Source: Chryseobacterium gleum (lineage in GTDB: Bacteria > Bacteroidota > Bacteroidia > Flavobacteriales_C > GCA-002722245). From it: a DNA stretch of 17,135 nt. The notes under the pieces are model-generated. The model was not told the origin of the DNA, did no database searches, and saw only the letters and a program-made list of their open reading frames with translations. The position numbers and the translations under genes were made by a program. The stretch is taken from positions 1 through 17,135 of the forward strand of contig CAMDPJ010000022.1 of assembly GCA_945903925.1 (NCBI GenBank). Direction: 5' to 3'. Shown piece by piece: positions 13,861-17,135 of the stretch (position 1 is the first letter of the stretch; the number at the start of each line of letters is the position of its first letter).

Positions 13861-14778
13861 ATGATAACAAAAAGAATACTTCAATTTGCCTTAGTAGGAG
13901 CTGTAGTCTTAAGCGCTTGTAAAAAGAAAACCACAACGGAAGAAAACAACAATAACAACAATAACAACAATAACAACCCTGTTGCTACCGACCCTTGCAC
14001 GATGCAAATCACAAAAGCCAACGGTCCGGCCGTAGGTGTAAAATATATTATGGGCACCGACACCAATTTCGCAGGTGACACCAACAATTACGCTAAGATA
14101 GGAACAAGTACAACCTGGCTTTTTGGCGCAACACAAAGTGACAAAGAAGAAGAATTCGACTTTGCCAACCCCGTAGGAGAAAATTTAACAACTTACTTCC
14201 CTACAGCCAATTACATCATAAAAGCTCAAGATGCTGAAATTGCGGGAGCATCAACAGATTCGGGCGTTGTATTTATTGGAGCTAAACTTCCGCCATTTAT
14301 TGCTGGCATAAATATCTATCCAAAATTCACAAATCCGGCTACTTTTATTCCATATACATTACAAATGGGTACAAACAAAACAGATTCGTACTATGCAGTT
14401 GCAAAAGTAGCCTATGATACTACTATTACAATTCCAATGGTGGGGACTTTTCATTTCGATTCTATGCAAGTTACCTTATCTGGTAAAAACACATTAACAG
14501 CCAATGGGTGCGGTAAAATCACAACGCCAACAGGCACTTACGATTGTATCAAATATGTGCTAACCCCAGGTGCGGTTACTGATAATTACAAAGGACATTT
14601 GGTAGGAACAGGTTGGGGCGATTACACTTGGGCTAAAGCAATCATCGGCTTTAATACCCCTCAAATTCCATACATCAATTCAAAAACTTACTTCTGGGTT
14701 TCTAAAGATAAAGGCTTCCCTGTATGCATGGTAAGTTATGATGACAAAGGCAAAGCAACTGTGCAATACTTGAAATAG
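13861..14778 (+). CDS. Lipoprotein of unknown function with poly-Asn linker
   Basis: I do not recognise a named family in this 305-residue protein. The N-terminus MITKRILQFALVGAVVLSAC is a lipoprotein signal with lipobox LSAC, so the mature protein starts at Cys20. CKKKTTTEE and eleven consecutive Asn (29-39) form a flexible tether. The rest is rich in Thr, Gly and aromatic strands, probably beta-sheet. There are further Cys residues at DPCTMQI, NGCGKI, YDCIKY and FPVCMV. KDKGFPVCMVSYDDKGKATVQYLK at the end suggests a complete C-terminus. It is divergent from mdh by 154 bases and convergent with gyrB. It is probably anchored to the outer membrane or cell surface. No clear promoter is seen upstream. 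Confidence 0.85.
   Translation: MITKRILQFALVGAVVLSACKKKTTTEENNNNNNNNNNNPVATDPCTMQITKANGPAVGVKYIMGTDTNFAGDTNNYAKIGTSTTWLFGATQSDKEEEFDFANPVGENLTTYFPTANYIIKAQDAEIAGASTDSGVVFIGAKLPPFIAGINIYPKFTNPATFIPYTLQMGTNKTDSYYAVAKVAYDTTITIPMVGTFHFDSMQVTLSGKNTLTANGCGKITTPTGTYDCIKYVLTPGAVTDNYKGHLVGTGWGDYTWAKAIIGFNTPQIPYINSKTYFWVSKDKGFPVCMVSYDDKGKATVQYLK
13945..13977 (+). repeat. 9-bp tandem repeat encoding poly-Asn
   Basis: The unit AACAACAAT is present 3.7 times in a row, in frame, and encodes Asn29-Asn39 of the lipoprotein. A change of whole units would alter linker length by three residues without breaking the frame. Confidence 0.9.
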
Positions 14779-14791
14779 CAATTATTTACCA

Positions 14792-14860
14792 GTAGGGGCA
14801 GTCCTTGCGGGTGCCCAACATTAGGGAAATACATCGGGCACCCGCAAGGAGTGCCCCTAC
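14792..14860. repeat. BIME-like inverted pair of REP-type hairpins (copy 2)
   Basis: Arms 14792-14816 and 14836-14860 are reverse complements at 24 of 25 positions around a 19-base spacer. Both begin GTAGGGGC when read inward, as in the copy at 6978-7055, but their inner sequence differs. The right arm, read on the minus strand, folds as GTAG, GGGCAC, a 9-base loop, then GTGCCC. The left arm has lost one stem pair. Like copy 1 it lies between converging genes, here the lipoprotein and gyrB. Confidence 0.8.
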
Positions 14861-14864
14861 AAAC

Positions 14865-14896
14865 AAAAAGCTCCGACCAAATGATCGGAGCTTTTT
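14865..14896. terminator. Bidirectional Rho-independent terminator
   Basis: A 12-bp perfect stem pairs 14865-14876 (AAAAAGCTCCGA) with 14885-14896 (TCGGAGCTTTTT) around an 8-base loop, with T-runs available on both strands. It lies between the ends of the lipoprotein and gyrB and can serve both. Confidence 0.9.
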
Positions 14897-14931
14897 TTAT
14901 TTTAGACTTTCGGCTTTCAGCCTTAAACTCA

Positions 14932-16887
14932 TTATGCATCAATCTTAGCGTATTTAGCATTGGCTTCGATAAACTCTCTTCTTGGGGGAACTTCATCACC
15001 CATTAACATTGCGAAGGTACGATCGGCTTCTACAGCATTTTCGATAGTAACCTGACGAAGCGTTCTGTTTTCAGGCTTCATAGTAGTTTCCCACAACTGC
15101 TCTGCGTTCATCTCTCCCAAACCTTTATATCGTTGAATACCTACACCAGTTTCTTTTCCAGTACCAGCAAATTCTTTAACGATAGCTTCGCGTTGCTCTT
15201 CGGTCCAGCAGTAACGCTCATTTTTACCTTTTTTCACCAAGTAAAGTGGAGGAGTTGCTATATATATGTATCCTCTTTCAATCATCTCCTTCATGTAACG
15301 GAAGAAGAAAGTAAGAATTAAAGTAGCGATGTGAGAACCGTCAACGTCGGCATCACACATGATGACTACCTTGTGGTATCTCAATTTTACCAAATTTAGT
15401 GCTTTTGAATCTTCTTCGGTACCAATGGTGATGCCTAATGCCGTGTAGATATTTTTAATCTCCTCGTTCTCGAAAATTTTGTGTTGCATCGCTTTTTCCA
15501 CATTCAAAATTTTACCTCTTAAGGGAAGGATAGCTTGAAATTTTCTATCGCGGCCCGATTTAGCAGTACCACCCGCTGAATCTCCTTCGACAAGATAAAT
15601 TTCGCAAAGTGATGGATCTTTTTCAGAGCAGTCGGATAATTTACCAGGTAAACCGCCACCAGAAAGAACGCTCTTTCTTTGCACCATCTCGCGCGCTTTG
15701 TTTGCTGCAACCCTAGCTTGCGCAGCCAATATCACTTTACTAACAATGATAGACGCTTCAGATGGATGCTCTTCTAAATAGTTGGAAAGCATTTCACTTA
15801 CCGCCTGATCTACAGAACCAGAAACCTCCTTGTTACCTAATTTGGTTTTAGTTTGACCCTCAAATTGAGGCTCTTGCACTTTAACAGAAATAACAGCAAT
15901 TAAACCCTCACGGAAGTCATCACCACTAATTTCAAATTTCAATTTAGAAAGTAAGCCCGATTTATCGGCGTATGTTTTTAGGGTTCTTGTTAAACCTCTT
16001 CTAAAACCTGCCAAGTGAGTTCCCCCTTCCTGAGTATTGATATTGTTTACATAAGAGTGAATATTCTCAGTGTAAGAAGTGTTGTATTGCATGGCCACTT
16101 CCACAGGAATTCCATTTCTTTCACCTTCGAAGTAAATCACATCGGGAATTAGTTTCTCTCTTGCAGAATCTAAATACTCAACAAATTCGGGCAAACCTCT
16201 ATCTGAATAGAAATTGTCGTTACGCTGAGTACCGTCATCTTTCTTCGCATCTTCTCTATTGTCGACTAAGTTGATTTTGATGCCTTTATTTAAGAAAGAC
16301 AACTCGCGCATTCTATTGGCAATGATTTCGTAAGAATAAACAGATTCAGTGAAGATAGTAGCATCAGGCAAGAAAGTAACTTCAGTGCCTCTAGTATCTG
16401 ATTCACCAACTATTTTAACATCGTATTTTGGTTTACCGCAGCTGTATTCTTGTTGCCAAATTTTTCCTTCACGGAAAACTCTAACTTTTAAATCGATAGA
16501 CAAGGCGTTAACGCAAGAAACGCCCACACCGTGCAAACCACCAGAAACCTTGTAAGAATCCTTATCGAATTTACCGCCGGCATGCAAAACAGTCATTACA
16601 ACCTCTAATGCCGATTTATTTTCCTTAGTGTGATGTGCAGTTGGAATACCTCTACCATTATCGACTACCGTGATGGAATTGTTTGGATTGATAGAAACAT
16701 TGATAGTGTCGCAATGACCAGCCAAAGCCTCATCAATTGAGTTATCTACCACCTCATACACCAAATGGTGAAGACCTTTAACGCCAATGTCACCAATGTA
16801 CATCGCAGGTCTTTTTCTAACCGCTTCTAAACCTTCGAGAACCTGAATACTGTCCGCTGAATATGAATTATCTTGAATTTCGCTCAT
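14932..16887 (-). CDS. gyrB: DNA gyrase subunit B
   Basis: GyrB is the ATPase subunit that, with GyrA, introduces negative supercoils. The 651-residue protein is complete. The GHKL ATPase domain has RKRPAMYIGD (25-33), EVVDNSIDEA with Glu45 and Asn49, VVDNGRGIP with Asp76, and GGLHGVGVSCVNALS (117-130). The transducer has the QTKTKLGN loop (345-352). The TOPRIM domain has YLVEGDSAGG (431-440) with Glu435, PLRGKILNVEKA, and CDADVDGSH (511-519) with Asp512, Asp514 and Asp516. The C-terminus GLGEMNAEQLWETTM and ENRTLRQV fits GyrB rather than ParE. The length fits GyrB without the E. coli-type insert. It is monocistronic, ended by the terminator at 14865-14896. I see no full-consensus promoter in 16888-17021, only TATATTCG. 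Confidence 0.98.
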   Translation of the reverse strand: MSEIQDNSYSADSIQVLEGLEAVRKRPAMYIGDIGVKGLHHLVYEVVDNSIDEALAGHCDTINVSINPNNSITVVDNGRGIPTAHHTKENKSALEVVMTVLHAGGKFDKDSYKVSGGLHGVGVSCVNALSIDLKVRVFREGKIWQQEYSCGKPKYDVKIVGESDTRGTEVTFLPDATIFTESVYSYEIIANRMRELSFLNKGIKINLVDNREDAKKDDGTQRNDNFYSDRGLPEFVEYLDSAREKLIPDVIYFEGERNGIPVEVAMQYNTSYTENIHSYVNNINTQEGGTHLAGFRRGLTRTLKTYADKSGLLSKLKFEISGDDFREGLIAVISVKVQEPQFEGQTKTKLGNKEVSGSVDQAVSEMLSNYLEEHPSEASIIVSKVILAAQARVAANKAREMVQRKSVLSGGGLPGKLSDCSEKDPSLCEIYLVEGDSAGGTAKSGRDRKFQAILPLRGKILNVEKAMQHKIFENEEIKNIYTALGITIGTEEDSKALNLVKLRYHKVVIMCDADVDGSHIATLILTFFFRYMKEMIERGYIYIATPPLYLVKKGKNERYCWTEEQREAIVKEFAGTGKETGVGIQRYKGLGEMNAEQLWETTMKPENRTLRQVTIENAVEADRTFAMLMGDEVPPRREFIEANAKYAKIDA

Positions 16888-17021
16888 TTGAGATATTTTT
16901 TTAGTGTTGCGAATATAACACTTTTATATCTCTGAGGCTGGCGAAAACACTAGCGATTTAACGCATTTTTCAACAACTAATTAACAAAGTAAAAACGCAG
17001 GGTATTTAGGCTTCTATTTTC

Positions 17022-17135
17022 TTAAAAAGAATAGCTCGCCCCTGCCAAGAAATTAATACCATAATTAGGGTATTGATTCCATCTTCTGTATTGTTTGTTT
17101 AGAAAGTTGTTTACGTTAACAAAAGCATTCAAACG
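17022..17135 (-). CDS. TonB-dependent receptor, C-terminal end (partial)
   Basis: The last 37 codons and TAA stop of a gene entering from the right edge are seen on the minus strand, in frame from base 17135. FVNVNNFLNKQY, then WNQYPNYG and finally INFLAGASYSF are the closing strands of a TonB-dependent receptor barrel: Asn-rich turn, aromatic strand, and terminal Phe recognised by the BAM machinery. Such receptors import siderophores, cobalamin or glycans, but the ligand cannot be inferred from this fragment. The upstream part is outside the window. It runs the same way as gyrB, with 134 bases between, and no clear terminator hairpin is visible in that gap. Confidence 0.8.
   Translation of the reverse strand, partial: RLNAFVNVNNFLNKQYRRWNQYPNYGINFLAGASYSF

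Noticed and set aside
13881..14136. Minus-strand frames encoding poly-Leu or Val-Val-Ile repeats
   Set aside because: They are the antisense reading of the AACAACAAT repeat in the lipoprotein gene and have no other support.
1..17135. CRISPR array, prophage, insertion sequence or replication origin
   Set aside because: No regularly spaced direct repeats, phage structural genes, transposase or dnaA-box cluster was seen; gyrB alone does not mark an origin here.

Overview
The window looks like a chromosomal segment of a low-GC member of the Bacteroidota. The evidence is a TonB-dependent receptor C-terminus, an OmpA protein with thrombospondin type 3 repeats, a lipoprotein whose mature end begins with Cys-Lys-Lys-Lys, a DUF4143 ATPase, and several promoters of the Bacteroidota type (-7 box TAnnTTTG with an upstream TTG). 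I cannot name a genus.

Layout, left to right. (1) Positions 1-2124, minus strand: a terminator, an OmpA-family outer-membrane protein and folK. (2) Positions 2189-6975, plus strand: a compact operon of sppA, a GH3-family acyl-adenylating enzyme, a small predicted lipoprotein and a deoxynucleoside kinase. The first three overlap by 1 and 4 bases. (3) Positions 6978-7055: a paired-hairpin repeat between convergent genes. (4) Positions 7052-9260, minus strand: a FemAB/GNAT-like transferase overlapping a polysaccharide-deacetylase-like protein. (5) Positions 9307-9846: a ParE/RelE-type toxin and its antitoxin. (6) Positions 9868-10206: a stretch with no gene, most of it a 189-bp structured repeat. 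(7) Positions 10207-12461, minus strand: a DUF4143 ATPase with a 64-bp palindrome at its promoter, radC, and rpsT. (8) Positions 12527-12598: tRNA-Glu(UUC). (9) Positions 12769-13706: malate dehydrogenase, broken by an apparent one-base deletion in a homopolymer. (10) Positions 13861-14778, plus strand: a lipoprotein with a poly-Asn tract. (11) Positions 14792-14896: a second paired-hairpin repeat and a terminator. (12) Positions 14932-16887: gyrB. (13) Positions 17022-17135: the last 37 codons of a TonB-dependent receptor that continues beyond the window.

Most genes are housekeeping: folate synthesis, membrane proteolysis, nucleoside salvage, translation, the TCA cycle and DNA supercoiling. 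The accessory part is 9.3-11.4 kb (toxin-antitoxin, structured repeat, DUF4143 ATPase with palindrome). The most interesting signals are non-coding. Two inverted-pair hairpin elements share GTAGGGGC termini and look like REP/BIME units. The third, 189-bp element keeps its stem by a compensatory base-pair change. A 64-bp palindrome overlaps the ATPase promoter. I see no CRISPR array, prophage, insertion sequence or large new defence system.
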